In this document: positions 1-8,179 of the stretch, piece by piece
Position numbering within the stretch: the first letter of the stretch is position 1
Layout of the letters: every line of letters begins with the position of its first letter
Assembly (NCBI GenBank): GCA_013811805.1
Contig: JACCUM010000256.1
Coordinates: forward strand, 1-27,777
From: Geodermatophilaceae bacterium
GTDB taxonomy: Bacteria > Actinomycetota > Actinomycetes > Mycobacteriales > Geodermatophilaceae
DNA length: 27,777 nt
Reading direction: 5' to 3'
Made by a program: the position numbers and the translations under genes
The notes under the pieces: model-generated
The model's input: the letters and a program-made list of their open reading frames with translations, nothing else
The model's database searches: none
Told to the model about the DNA's origin: nothing

Positions 1-752
1 GGACCCTGAAGGTGCAGATCATGCCCTTCGAGGATGCGAAGAACTACCGGTTCAACCCGTTCGACCTGACGAAGGTGTGGCCGCACGGCGACTACCCGCT
101 GATCGATGTCGGCCGGATGACGCTGGATCGCAACCCCACCGATTACCACACCGAGATCGAGCAGGCGGCCTTCCAGCCGAACAACCTGGTGCCCGGCATC
201 GGCCCGAGCCCGGACAAGATGCTGCTGGCCAGGCTGTTCTCCTACGCCGACGCCCACCGCGCTCGGATGGGCGTGAACTACCAGCAGATCCCGGTGAACG
301 CACCACGGTCGCCCGCACACAGCTACAGCAAGGACGGCGTGATGCGGGTGCACAACGTCTCGGACCCCGTGTACGCACCGAACTCCTACGGCGGTCCCAA
401 GGCCGACACCGCACGGTACGGCGAACCGGCCGGCTGGTACGCCGACGGGGAGATCCAGCGGGCGGCCTACGTGCAGCACCCCGAGGACGACGACTGGGGC
501 CAGGCCGGCACCATGGTCCGGGAGGTGCTGGACGACGCCGCGCGTGAGCGGTTGGTCAACAACATCGTCGGGCACCTGCTCAACGCCGTCTCCGAGCCGA
601 TCCTACTGCGCGCGTTCGAGTACTGGCGCAGCGTGGACAAGAGTTTGGGCGACAAGATCGAAGCCGGCGTACGCGCCAAGGCCGACGAGAAGGACCCCAA
701 GGCGGCCGAGCAAGCGAACCCGGCCCGGGAAGCGATGCAGGCCAAGGCCTGA
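1..752 (+). CDS. katA: Catalase, C-terminal part (5' truncated by window edge)
   Basis: Heme catalase, which dismutates hydrogen peroxide in the cytoplasm. The frame is already open at base 3 (codons ACC CTG AAG GTG), so the gene starts outside the window and the first in-frame GTG at 12 is not a true start. What remains is about 249 residues, covering the end of the beta-barrel, the wrapping loop and the C-terminal helices. The proximal heme-ligand segment is visible as R-L-F-S-Y around residues 74-78 counted from base 12, with Tyr78 the expected iron ligand. The preceding text (NNLVPGIGPSPDKML) is typical of small-subunit catalases. The Ala/Lys-rich tail ends without the flavodoxin-like domain of large-subunit catalases. 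The gene converges on the LysE-type gene. The family is certain; the symbol katA is by convention. Confidence 0.95.
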   Translation, partial: TLKVQIMPFEDAKNYRFNPFDLTKVWPHGDYPLIDVGRMTLDRNPTDYHTEIEQAAFQPNNLVPGIGPSPDKMLLARLFSYADAHRARMGVNYQQIPVNAPRSPAHSYSKDGVMRVHNVSDPVYAPNSYGGPKADTARYGEPAGWYADGEIQRAAYVQHPEDDDWGQAGTMVREVLDDAARERLVNNIVGHLLNAVSEPILLRAFEYWRSVDKSLGDKIEAGVRAKADEKDPKAAEQANPAREAMQAKA

Positions 753-769
753 GCATGGCGGTCGCGGAT

Positions 770-795
770 CCCCGGGTGGGTGTGGACAGCCGGGG
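770..795. terminator. Weak GC hairpin between convergent genes
   Basis: CCCCGG (770-775) and CCGGGG (790-795) can pair around a 14-nt loop in the 58-bp gap between the catalase and the convergent LysE-type gene. There is no U tract. The position suits a bidirectional terminator, but the stem is only 6 bp and such stems are common at this GC content. Confidence 0.25.
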
Positions 796-810
796 CCCGC
801 GAACTCCGGG

Positions 811-1458
811 TCAGGCCCGTTGCCCGGTGGCCGCGGTCACCCCGCCGAGGGTCACGAAGGTGAGCCCGACTCCGACTCTGGCGCGCGGCAGCGCTCGGGG
901 ATGGCGGCCGAGCAGATCACCGAGCAGCCCGCCGGACAATCCGTAGCCGACATCCAAAACCGCACCGATGAGCACGAAAAGTGCCCCGAGCACAAACACC
1001 TGGGCGGCGACTGGTCCGGCCTCTGGATGAACGAATTGCGGAAAGAAGGCCAGGAAGAACAGCGCGACTTTCGGGTTGGTGATTCCGACGGCGAAGCCCT
1101 GGCGCCAGCTTCGCCACGCCCCAGACGCCACCTCCGTTGCGAGCCCCGGGGAGGCAGCGACCAGCGGTTCGTTGCGCATGAGGATCGTGCGGAGCCCCAG
1201 CCAGATCAAATACCCCGCACCGACGTAGCGCACCACTGCCAGCGCGGTACCGGACGCGGCGAGGATCGCCGTCAATCCGAGGGCGGTCGCCACCACGTAG
1301 ACCGCACTGGCCGACTCGACGCCGAGGGCGGAGTAGACGCCGACCCGGCGCCCGCCGGCAATCCCCCGCGCGAGCAGGAACAACATCGCCGGGCCGGGAA
1401 GCAGGATCAGCAGGACACTCGCGGCGGCAAAGGCGGCAAGGGTAGGGCCGGAAGGCAT
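811..1458 (-). CDS. LysE/RhtB family amino-acid exporter
   Basis: Predicted inner-membrane exporter of the LysE/RhtB superfamily, 215 aa, the usual size for the family. The N-terminus carries the hallmark LPGPAMLFLLARGI segment (residues about 20-33). The middle has the conserved G-I-T-N-P-K-x-A-L-F-F-L-A-F-F-P-Q-F block (about 125-142). Around these lie five to six hydrophobic segments. The family exports amino acids and related small molecules; the substrate cannot be read from the sequence. ATG start at 1458. It lies 9 bp downstream of the methyltransferase stop on the same strand, so it is probably the last gene of a three-gene transcript beginning with the MFS/dTMP-kinase-like fusion. 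Confidence 0.9.
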   Translation of the reverse strand: MPSGPTLAAFAAASVLLILLPGPAMLFLLARGIAGGRRVGVYSALGVESASAVYVVATALGLTAILAASGTALAVVRYVGAGYLIWLGLRTILMRNEPLVAASPGLATEVASGAWRSWRQGFAVGITNPKVALFFLAFFPQFVHPEAGPVAAQVFVLGALFVLIGAVLDVGYGLSGGLLGDLLGRHPRALPRARVGVGLTFVTLGGVTAATGQRA

Positions 1459-1467
1459 GTCTGCACT

Positions 1468-2307
1468 CTAGTTCCGTCGCGAGCTCCGTCGCGCGGGTCT
1501 GAGCAGCACCACCAAGGAGTCCAATCGCGTGAGGTTCGCAGCGGTTAGCGGTGATCGGATCACCGTGGTCACGACCAGATCGGCGCGGGCGGCGAGCAGC
1601 CGCAACGTGTACGGCGTGTAGTGCCAGATGTGCTCGGCCGGTTTGAGCGTCCACCACCGCTGGCCCAGCACCCGGCTCGGCAGGGAGGAGAAGTACGGAG
1701 TGGACAGTGCCACAGTCGCGTCGTCGGCGGCCAGCTCACGAATGCGCCGCAGCACCGCCAACGGATCGGGTACGTGTTCGAGGGTGTCCCAGCCGCAGAT
1801 CACGCCGTACGGCCCGGTCAGCGGCGCATCCACCAGTTGTCCACAGTAGACATCAAGCCCTTGTTTCGCGGACTCCCGTACGGCCGGGCGCGACAACTCC
1901 ACACCCTGGACCTGGTAGCCGCGATCCCGGGCTGCGGCCAGGAAAAGCCCGTAGCCACTGCCGAATTCCAGCAGCCGCTGTCCCGCCGAGCCGCGGCCGT
2001 TGCGTGCCTTGACGATCCGGTCAATCCGATTGAGCCGGCCAGCCGTCCAGACCCGCTGCAGCGCCATGGCCGGGGAGAATCGGGACTGGTCGCCGTAGAC
2101 GCCGCCCTCGAAGTAGTCCACCTGGTCGTAGAAGCGGGACAACGCCGCACGCTGGAGCCGCGGTGAAACGAAGACCAAGGTGCAATGGGAACACCGCCGT
2201 ACGCCGTAGGGCGGCAGATCGTAGACCGGCCTGCCCGGGTCCCCGCACAGGCAGCAGCAGACCTTTTCGGTATCGGCCGCGGAGAACACTGGGGCTGAGT
2301 CGCTCAC
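1468..2307 (-). CDS. Class I SAM-dependent methyltransferase with N-terminal zinc ribbon
   Basis: A 279-aa protein. The N-terminus has two cysteine pairs (CCCLCG near residue 17-22 and CSHC near 39-42), suggesting a small zinc-binding module. A class I SAM-binding fold follows: motif I reads L-L-E-F-G-S-G-Y-G-L-F, with a later V-E-L-S acidic loop and the block W-D-T-L-E-H-V-P-D-P. This layout matches methyltransferases that act on sugar nucleotides or small metabolites; the substrate is unknown. The GTG start at 2307 overlaps the TGA of the upstream MFS/dTMP-kinase-like gene by four bases (GTGA), so translation is probably coupled. The product also resembles O-antigen or lipid-linked sugar methyltransferases, but nothing nearby supports that pathway. 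Confidence 0.85.
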   Translation of the reverse strand: MSDSAPVFSAADTEKVCCCLCGDPGRPVYDLPPYGVRRCSHCTLVFVSPRLQRAALSRFYDQVDYFEGGVYGDQSRFSPAMALQRVWTAGRLNRIDRIVKARNGRGSAGQRLLEFGSGYGLFLAAARDRGYQVQGVELSRPAVRESAKQGLDVYCGQLVDAPLTGPYGVICGWDTLEHVPDPLAVLRRIRELAADDATVALSTPYFSSLPSRVLGQRWWTLKPAEHIWHYTPYTLRLLAARADLVVTTVIRSPLTAANLTRLDSLVVLLRPARRSSRRN

Positions 2308-4298
2308 CCCGGCAGGCTAGTCGCCGACGATGTTGCCTCGACGGCCAAGCCGTACGTGCCCAAGACATCGAGCACGCGGGTGCGTAGGGCCTCCGAGGGG
2401 GCCGGGCGCCCCCGCCCACCGGCCAGGACCACATACCGGTCCGGAGCGAGATCGGCACGGGAGATCAAGAGTTGCCGAAGATCATCGAGTTGGGCATCGG
2501 TGTCGTCGAGCACCACCGTCAGGTGCGGTACGAGGTGCCCGCTACCCCAGCGAAGCGCTCGCATCTGCTCAGCGGTGTCCACCGTGCCGGCGAGAGCGCT
2601 GCGTGCCTGCACGTCGTCGTGAAAGCCGTTACACACCACGATGCCGCCCCGGTCGAGGACTGGGCGAATCACCCTGGCCACATAGTCAGCGTGTGTCGCG
2701 GCGGCCAACAGGGCTTGTGCTGCAGGGCCGCTCGACGGTGCCGACATCTCTGCGGCAGCGGTATCAGCCGATCCTGACCAGCGGTTGGCAGCGGCCTGGT
2801 CATCGGCACTGTCGGCCAGCACGACGTCGTGGCCCAGGGTGGCAAGCCAGTCGCCCAGAGCAGCAGCGACCCGCCGGCGCTCGGCGGGGTCGGGGCCCTC
2901 GACAGCGAGCAGCACACCGTCCTCGGGAGGTTCGTCCACGCCCAACGGGGCAGCGCCGAACAATTTGCGCAGCGCTCCCATGAGGACGCTGCGCTGCCCC
3001 GGCGCCACCCGGCTGGCGACGTAGGAGCTGACCGCAACGGCAAGGACTCCGGCAAACAGAAGCGTCAGACCCGGTCCGGTGAAGACCAGTCGGGTCTGCC
3101 CGATCATGATGACGTGAGTGCCCAGAAATCCGGCCATGAGCGGCCCGATTGCGACGGTCAGCAAGAGAATGATGCGGACAGAGGAGATGACGAAGGCAAA
3201 GGTCCGCCCGCGCAGCCGGTCGACCACCTCGTACCCGATCAGGGTGTATCCGACGATCCAGGAAACGCCTGAGAAGAAGCCCACGACACCGGCCAACGCG
3301 GCGGCGAGAACGAACTCGCGCATGAACGACATCACGACGAGAACCAAGCCGGCCAGACCCAACGAGACACCGAAGATCCGTCGACGGGTGACCCCAGGGA
3401 GCAGCCGCGGGCCCAGCAACATGCCCAGGGCCAAGCCGGTGAACACCGTACCGAACAAGATGCTGTAGCCGGCCGTACCCGCTCTGAGCGTGATGACCCA
3501 GAGCTGGGCGACTCCGATCACGAAGCCGCCGGCCGCGAACGCCCCGAGGATGCCGACGTAGAGGGCCTTCATCAGGGCATTGGAACGCAGGAAGCTGACC
3601 CCCTCCTTGATCAGCACCAGCAGGCTGGCGCCTTTCTCCCGGACCCCGGTGTAGGCCGGTATCACGTTCCGCGAGAAGAAGATCGTGCCCGCGCTGATCA
3701 GGAACGAGACCGCATTGAAGCCCAGAGCGATGACGATCGGGACACTCGGGTCATCCAGGGCCTGAGCCAGCTCGGGGTCGACGTTGCCCGGATCGGCGAA
3801 GAATCGGCTGGCGGTGTTGAGCAGCGCGAACAGCAGCGCCGCGACCGGAACGGCGCCATAGACCGACAGCAGGGACAGTTGGTTGGCCACGGCAAGGCGA
3901 TTGCGCGGGACGATGTTGACCCACAACGCCTGCTTGGCCGGCATGGTGAACAGGCCGACCGCCTCGATCAGGAATTGGGCCAGGTAGAGCCAGAGCAGGT
4001 CATACCCGATCGCGATCGACAGATAGAGGGAGGCGGCCAGCAGCTCGCCGACGATGACCGTCGTACGGCGATCCAGCCGGTCGGCCAACGCCCCCGCGAA
4101 GGCGCCGAGCACCAGATCCGGGAGCAGCCGGATCAAGATCACTCCGGAGATCGCCGTGCCCTGAACGGCCACCGACTCGTCGGCGGTCAGCTGCTGGGCC
4201 ATCGCCGTCGTGGCCAGCAGTCCAAGCCAGTCGCCGAGGCTGGACAGCATGATCGCGGCCCACACCCGGCGGAAGACCGGGATGCGAAGCAGCGCCAC
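2304..4298 (-). CDS. MFS transporter fused to a degenerate thymidylate-kinase-like domain
   Basis: A 664-aa two-domain protein. Residues 1 to about 440 form a 12-helix major facilitator domain, with the loop motif GALADRLDRR near residues 88-97. The C-terminal 200 residues resemble the thymidylate kinase domain that many actinobacteria carry fused to an MFS module. In active thymidylate kinase the P-loop reads E-G-x-D-G-x-G-K-S/T. Here the matching stretch (about residues 463-475) reads V-E-G-P-D-P-A-E-R-R-R, so the second glycine, the lysine and the serine/threonine are gone. The domain is therefore unlikely to phosphorylate dTMP. GTG start at 4298: the preceding codon is GTT and I see no better in-frame start. 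The transported substrate is unknown. Confidence 0.85.
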   Translation of the reverse strand: MALLRIPVFRRVWAAIMLSSLGDWLGLLATTAMAQQLTADESVAVQGTAISGVILIRLLPDLVLGAFAGALADRLDRRTTVIVGELLAASLYLSIAIGYDLLWLYLAQFLIEAVGLFTMPAKQALWVNIVPRNRLAVANQLSLLSVYGAVPVAALLFALLNTASRFFADPGNVDPELAQALDDPSVPIVIALGFNAVSFLISAGTIFFSRNVIPAYTGVREKGASLLVLIKEGVSFLRSNALMKALYVGILGAFAAGGFVIGVAQLWVITLRAGTAGYSILFGTVFTGLALGMLLGPRLLPGVTRRRIFGVSLGLAGLVLVVMSFMREFVLAAALAGVVGFFSGVSWIVGYTLIGYEVVDRLRGRTFAFVISSVRIILLLTVAIGPLMAGFLGTHVIMIGQTRLVFTGPGLTLLFAGVLAVAVSSYVASRVAPGQRSVLMGALRKLFGAAPLGVDEPPEDGVLLAVEGPDPAERRRVAAALGDWLATLGHDVVLADSADDQAAANRWSGSADTAAAEMSAPSSGPAAQALLAAATHADYVARVIRPVLDRGGIVVCNGFHDDVQARSALAGTVDTAEQMRALRWGSGHLVPHLTVVLDDTDAQLDDLRQLLISRADLAPDRYVVLAGGRGRPAPSEALRTRVLDVLGTYGLAVEATSSATSLPG

Positions 4299-4397
4299 AA
4301 CGGAGTTGTCCCGTCGTGTGCCTTTCGCAGCTGTGTCGATGGTCGGGCTCCTCGCTGCTTTCTCGTCGGGTCGAACAGTAGCGACGAGCGGCGGCGT

Positions 4398-4733
4398 TCA
4401 GAGCCGGTCTGAGGGAGGTGTGTCGGGTCGGGGCGGCTCATCCCCGGTGCGCTCGGTTCGACCCGGCCGACCGCTGGGAGGTTCCAGGATCTCGCCCTCG
4501 AGCACCTGGTCGTCGCGCGCAGTCGACTGCGGCCCGCGCGCCGCCGCTGTGCCCGGGTCCGGAAACTCCAAGGGCACCCGCCGGAGATGGGTCCGCATCG
4601 AACGGCCCAGGAAGAACACCACGATCAGCAGGCTGAGGATCAGGAAGAGGCCAACCGGGCCGGCCTTGCCGATGTCCTCCGCAGCAGCGAGTTGGCCGGT
4701 CGCAATGGCTGCCCCCAGGTCAGCCAAGGTCAT
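4398..4733 (-). CDS. Small single-pass membrane protein translationally coupled to mca
   Basis: A 111-aa protein starting MTLADLGAAIATGQ. It has one strong transmembrane helix at about residues 28-45 (GPVGLFLILSLLIVVFFLG), then a basic patch (RSMRTHLRR) and a low-complexity acidic/proline-rich cytoplasmic tail. The ATG at 4733 overlaps the mca stop codon (ATGA, 4730-4733); the frame can be extended upstream inside mca, but that extension has no protein character. Mycobacteria have a small membrane protein immediately downstream of mca (Rv1083), and this appears to be its counterpart by position, size and topology. Function unknown; a link to mycothiol metabolism is inference from synteny only. 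Confidence 0.8.
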   Translation of the reverse strand: MTLADLGAAIATGQLAAAEDIGKAGPVGLFLILSLLIVVFFLGRSMRTHLRRVPLEFPDPGTAAARGPQSTARDDQVLEGEILEPPSGRPGRTERTGDEPPRPDTPPSDRL

Positions 4734-5635
4734 GCCGACACCGACTCGCGCAGGCCGGCGAACAGGTCGTCCTCGGGCACCGGAGCGTCGACCAGGCTGC
4801 GCACCAGTTGGTAGTCCTCCGTGGGCCAGATCTCGCGTTGCAGGTCCAGCGGGATGGAGAACCAGCGTCCCAGCGGGTCGACCTGGGTGGCATGTGCGAT
4901 CAGGGCCTGGTCCCGGGTCTCGAACCAGTCCGCGCACGGGACCCGGGTGGTCACCCGCGCGGAGTTGTCGTCGGCCTCGTCCCAATTGTCAAGCCATTCG
5001 GCGTACGGCGACTCAGAACCCCTGGCCAGCAGCGCCTCATGGATGGCCATCAGGCGGGCCCGAGTGAAGGTCATGTGGAAGTACAACTTGCGCGGCTGCC
5101 ACGGGTCGCCCGTACCGGGATAGCGCTCGGGGTCCCCGGCGGCATCGAAGGCGACCACCGAGACGTCGTGGGTCTTGATGTGATCGGGGTGCGGATAGCC
5201 GCCCTTCTCGTCGTAGGTCGTGATCACGTGTGGGCGAAAGGACCTGATCAAGGCCACCAAGGGAGCCGCTGCTTTCTCGGTCGGTACCAGCGCAAAGCAG
5301 CCTTCCGGAAGATCGGGCAACGGGTCACCTTCCGGCAGACCGGAATCGACGAACCCCAGCCAGGCCTGCGAGACGCCGAGGATCTCCCGGGCGCGGTCCA
5401 TCTCCGCCGCACGGATGTTGGCGATGTCGGCCAGCACGTCGGGCCGATCCATCGCCGGGTTGAGGATCGAGCCACGCTCGCCGCCGGTGCAGGTCACCAC
5501 CAGCACCTCCATCCCTTCGCCGACGTACCGGGCCATCGTGGCGGCACCTTTGCTGGACTCGTCGTCGGGATGTGCATGTACGGCCATCAGCCGCAGCGGC
5601 GTCTGGCCGTCAGGAAACGTCGAACTCACCTCCAT
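4730..5635 (-). CDS. mca: Mycothiol S-conjugate amidase
   Basis: Mca cleaves the amide bond of mycothiol S-conjugates, releasing a mercapturic acid for export and GlcN-Ins for mycothiol resynthesis. It is a cytosolic zinc enzyme of the MshB/PIG-L (LmbE-like) family. The 301-aa product has the metal motif A-H-P-D-D-E at residues 21-26 (ligands His22 and Asp25, catalytic Asp24 by analogy to MshB) and H-P-D-H at 149-152 (ligand His152). I chose the ATG at 5635 because the homologous sequence begins there; the open frame continues to 5803 with an Arg/Trp-rich stretch that overlaps the start of divergent greA. The gene couples to a downstream small membrane protein through ATGA. Its presence is strong evidence for an actinobacterium. 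Confidence 0.95.
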   Translation of the reverse strand: MEVSSTFPDGQTPLRLMAVHAHPDDESSKGAATMARYVGEGMEVLVVTCTGGERGSILNPAMDRPDVLADIANIRAAEMDRAREILGVSQAWLGFVDSGLPEGDPLPDLPEGCFALVPTEKAAAPLVALIRSFRPHVITTYDEKGGYPHPDHIKTHDVSVVAFDAAGDPERYPGTGDPWQPRKLYFHMTFTRARLMAIHEALLARGSESPYAEWLDNWDEADDNSARVTTRVPCADWFETRDQALIAHATQVDPLGRWFSIPLDLQREIWPTEDYQLVRSLVDAPVPEDDLFAGLRESVSA

Positions 5636-5766
5636 ATCATGACCAATGCTGCAATCCGTGGACGCGGCAGCCTCGGCCCCGACGCGGTAACGTCGCACTC
5701 TTACCCATTCACGACACCAGCGCACCCACACATCCGCCACGCCCACGTACTCGAGGAGCTTCCACC
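5636..5766. promoter_or_regulatory. Divergent mca/greA intergenic region
   Basis: 131 bp separate the oppositely oriented mca and greA starts, so both promoters should lie here. GAGGAG at 5753-5758 is a good ribosome binding site for greA. No convincing -35/-10 pair could be chosen by eye, and mca has no clear Shine-Dalgarno sequence directly before its ATG. Confidence 0.5.
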
Positions 5767-6273
5767 GTGTCCAGCGCCACCGCCCAGCCCAGATCTGAGC
5801 CAACCACCTGGTTGACCCGGGGAGCTCATGACCGGCTGCGCGCCGAACTCGACCAGCTCATCGCCGCACGCCCGGCGATGAGCGCCGAGATCAACGCGCG
5901 CCGCGAGGAGGGCGATCTGAAGGAGAACGGTGGCTACCACGCGGCCAAGGAGGAGCAGGGCAAGGCGGAAGCTCGGATCCGCCAACTCAGCGATCTGCTG
6001 GGCGGCGCCGAGGTCGGCGACCCGCCCGACCATGCCGAGGAGGCCGCACTCGGGACGGTGGTGACGGTGCGCTTCGTCGGTGACGATGACACCGAGAAGT
6101 TCCTGCTCGGCTCGCGCGAGATCGGCGGTACCACCGACCTGACCGTCTACTCCCCGGAGTCGGCTCTGGGCACTGCGATCATGGGCAAGAAGGTGGGCGA
6201 GACGGTGATCTACCCGGCACCCAACGGCAAGGTCGAGGTGGAGATCGTCGACCTGGAGATCTTCCGGATCTAG
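5767..6273 (+). CDS. greA: Transcription elongation factor GreA
   Basis: GreA enters the RNA polymerase secondary channel and stimulates cleavage of the 3' end of backtracked transcripts. The 168-aa product has the N-terminal coiled coil with the acidic tip motif E-E-G-D-L-K-E-N (residues 47-54; Asp50 and Glu53 are the functional acidic residues by family knowledge). A C-terminal FKBP-like domain follows, including L-T-V-Y-S-P-E-S-A-L-G-x-A-I-M-G. I chose the GTG at 5767, preceded by GAGGAG nine bases upstream. The frame is open further upstream but there reads low-complexity sequence. The stop codon TAG shares the palindrome CTAG (6270-6273) with the stop of the convergent kinase-fold gene. 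Confidence 0.95.
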   Translation: MSSATAQPRSEPTTWLTRGAHDRLRAELDQLIAARPAMSAEINARREEGDLKENGGYHAAKEEQGKAEARIRQLSDLLGGAEVGDPPDHAEEAALGTVVTVRFVGDDDTEKFLLGSREIGGTTDLTVYSPESALGTAIMGKKVGETVIYPAPNGKVEVEIVDLEIFRI

Positions 6274-7520
6274 GCGGCCGGACCGACGTAGGGGTCACGT
6301 GAGGGCAGCTTGCTGGGTTTCTGGCTGAGCCAGGTCAACGCCTCCAGAGCGGCCGCCGCCCTGGCCTGCACCGACCCTGCGTGCTCGTGGTGGCAGCCGG
6401 TCAGGTATCGATTCACGATCGTGGCCAGATAAACCAGTCCCAGGACGTCCTGCTGGGTGGGCCGCACATACTCGCGGGCCGTCGGCAGTCCGAGCGCTCG
6501 TATGATCGTCGGAGCGGAGAAACCCTCGGTTCGCGCCAGCGCGCTGAGCACGTAGTGAAGTCGGTCCATGCCCACTGGTACGCCGGTCTCGAACCGCTCC
6601 CAGTCCCAGACTTGGACCCTTCGGCCTCGCCAGGCCATGTTCCACGGTGACCAGTCCCCGTGCCAGGACGCGTAGTCAAGGACGGTGTGCGGGTACCGCT
6701 GCGCAATCCGGTCCAGGGCAGCCCGGTAGGTCGATGCCGTCGCCTCGTCGGCGATCTCGGCGATGTCGGCCCGAAGCCGGATCATCAGCGCGCTGGAGGC
6801 AACCAGCTGACTGGGCTCGGCGAAGGCTCGGGCAAGCTCCCGCATGGCCTTGGTCGGTGGAACCGCCACCGGGCGCCGGATCGCCGGCTTGGCGGGGACC
6901 GGCAGCGTCGACATGACGAGGACCTCGAAGCGCTGCCATGCTCCGACGTGGATCAACTGCGGAACCGACAGCGACGACCATCGGACTCCTCCGATCAGGC
7001 GCAGCGCCTGCGCCTCGGCCCGGACCAACTCGCAGGTGTGTTCGTTGTCGCCGATCTTGACAAAGGCCAGACATCGGCCGGAAGGGGAAAAGGCCTGCAG
7101 CACTGGCTTCTGGGTGGCTCGCGCGAGCCCGATGCCGAGGCTGACCACCACCTCCTCCCCCAGGACCTCGGACAGATACGTCTCGATCGAGTCGGGTGCG
7201 GACTCGCGCTCGGCGAGCGCAATGCGGTGGGCAAGCATCCGCTCGAGACCCATGCGCATTCCGCCTGCGGCCATGACCCGACGCAGTCGATCCTTGACCG
7301 GCAGGTAGTGGTTGAAGCGGCGTAGCGCGGCGGCAGAGGCTCGGCGGTGCCCGGCCGGCACCAACAAGCGTGGATCGTCGGAGTTGGGGACGTAGATCAG
7401 TTGCTTACCCCCCGAGCCTCGCCGCCCCGGGGCGATGGACACTCGCGCAGTGGGCCACAAACTGGCCACGGTGTCCAAGAGCGGATGTCCGGCCCAATGG
7501 CCAGGCGCATCCGCGGTCAT
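6270..7520 (-). CDS. Aminoglycoside-phosphotransferase-like (kinase-fold) protein
   Basis: A 416-aa protein with the signature of the APH/choline-kinase fold in its second half. Visible are a candidate ATP-binding lysine in A-F-V-K-I-G (Lys155), a following glutamate in R-A-E-A-Q (Glu169), the catalytic loop H-G-D-W-S-P-W-N (His287, Asp289, Asn294) and the metal-binding W-D-W-E (Asp306). All key residues are present, so phosphotransfer activity is plausible. The N-terminal 130 residues are not recognisable. The ATG at 7520 is preferred over an in-frame upstream start at 7577, which adds a low-complexity leader. The substrate is unknown; resistance to aminoglycosides should not be assumed. It converges on greA with shared stop codons. 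Confidence 0.75.
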   Translation of the reverse strand: MTADAPGHWAGHPLLDTVASLWPTARVSIAPGRRGSGGKQLIYVPNSDDPRLLVPAGHRRASAAALRRFNHYLPVKDRLRRVMAAGGMRMGLERMLAHRIALAERESAPDSIETYLSEVLGEEVVVSLGIGLARATQKPVLQAFSPSGRCLAFVKIGDNEHTCELVRAEAQALRLIGGVRWSSLSVPQLIHVGAWQRFEVLVMSTLPVPAKPAIRRPVAVPPTKAMRELARAFAEPSQLVASSALMIRLRADIAEIADEATASTYRAALDRIAQRYPHTVLDYASWHGDWSPWNMAWRGRRVQVWDWERFETGVPVGMDRLHYVLSALARTEGFSAPTIIRALGLPTAREYVRPTQQDVLGLVYLATIVNRYLTGCHHEHAGSVQARAAAALEALTWLSQKPSKLPSRDPYVGPAA

Positions 7521-7622
7521 GGATGCACTTTGCCACGCGCCCGCCGCCTGAGGCCGCGCAGAGTCATCGAGTCGCACGCAAGTTTGCTGCCCGACCGCAA
7601 CGCCCTACCGTGCCCAGCGTCG
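7521..7622. other. Intergenic region upstream of the kinase-fold gene
   Basis: 102 bp between the Lrp-type gene and the kinase-fold gene, both on the minus strand. The promoter of the kinase-fold gene may lie here. I see no clear promoter, hairpin or open frame. Confidence 0.4.
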
Positions 7623-8102
7623 TCAGCCACCTCCGGTCGGCTCACTGGCTCGGCGGAGCAGCCCTCCGGTCCGGTACCGAACGTGGGCGGTGAGCGCGAT
7701 GTTCGTCGAGGTACGCACGATGTCCGGGTGGGCCACGAGTCGGTCGATGACCTGTTGCAGGTCCTCATGTGAGCGGGCGACGATCCTGGCCAGCATGTCC
7801 GCATCCCCGGTGATCGTGTGCACCTCGAGCACTTCGTCGATGCCGGCGAGGTGCGCAGCGACGATCGGGCCGCGTCCCTGCCGGATCTGCACCGTGGCGA
7901 AGGCCATCACGGTGAATCCGAGCGCCGCAGGGTCCACCTCCGGGCCGAACCCGAGGATGACACCGCTGTGCAGCAACCGGTCCAGCCGCGCCTGGACCGT
8001 CCCCCGGGCAACGCCGAGGCGGCGCGATGCCTCCAGGACCCCGATCCGGGGCTCCGCGGAGAGCAACCGGATCAACCGAGCGTCCAGGCCGTCGATACTC
8101 AT
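7623..8102 (-). CDS. Lrp/AsnC family transcriptional regulator
   Basis: A 159-aa DNA-binding regulator. Residues about 1-50 form an AsnC-type winged helix-turn-helix (LDARLIRLLSAEPRIGV, then ASRRLGVARGTVQARLDRL). The C-terminal part is an Lrp-type RAM/ligand domain (V-L-E-V-H-T-I-T-G-D-A-D-M-L, ending I-V-R-T-S-T-N-I-A-L). Such proteins sense amino acids or related ligands as oligomers. I chose the ATG at 8102, which has AAGG nine bases upstream; two earlier in-frame starts (8111 and 8126) exist. The gene is divergent from the RNHCP gene, so it may control its own promoter and that of its neighbour. The ligand is unknown. Confidence 0.88.
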   Translation of the reverse strand: MSIDGLDARLIRLLSAEPRIGVLEASRRLGVARGTVQARLDRLLHSGVILGFGPEVDPAALGFTVMAFATVQIRQGRGPIVAAHLAGIDEVLEVHTITGDADMLARIVARSHEDLQQVIDRLVAHPDIVRTSTNIALTAHVRYRTGGLLRRASEPTGGG

Positions 8103-8179
8103 GGGAATCATCCTTGCCGACGACACCCCGCAGTGTGCGCTGCCGGGCTACGGCAAAAGGGAGCCTGGAGTGTGGTGGC
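8103..8179. promoter_or_regulatory. Divergent Lrp/RNHCP control region with small palindromes
   Basis: 77 bp between divergent starts. They contain a perfect inverted repeat TGCCG-N5-CGGCA (8141-8155) and an imperfect GCAG-N6-CTGC palindrome (8131-8144 region). Either could be a binding site for the adjacent Lrp-type regulator; this is inferred from position only. GGAG at 8167-8170 is the likely ribosome binding site for the plus-strand gene. Confidence 0.35.

Noticed and set aside
544..1548. 334-aa plus-strand open frame across the catalase end and the LysE-type gene
   Set aside because: Crosses two genes with strong family motifs in other frames and is low in complexity.
1837..1845. Exact TTGTCCACA inside the methyltransferase gene
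   Set aside because: A single copy within coding sequence; most likely chance. It lowers the weight of the copies upstream of esx.
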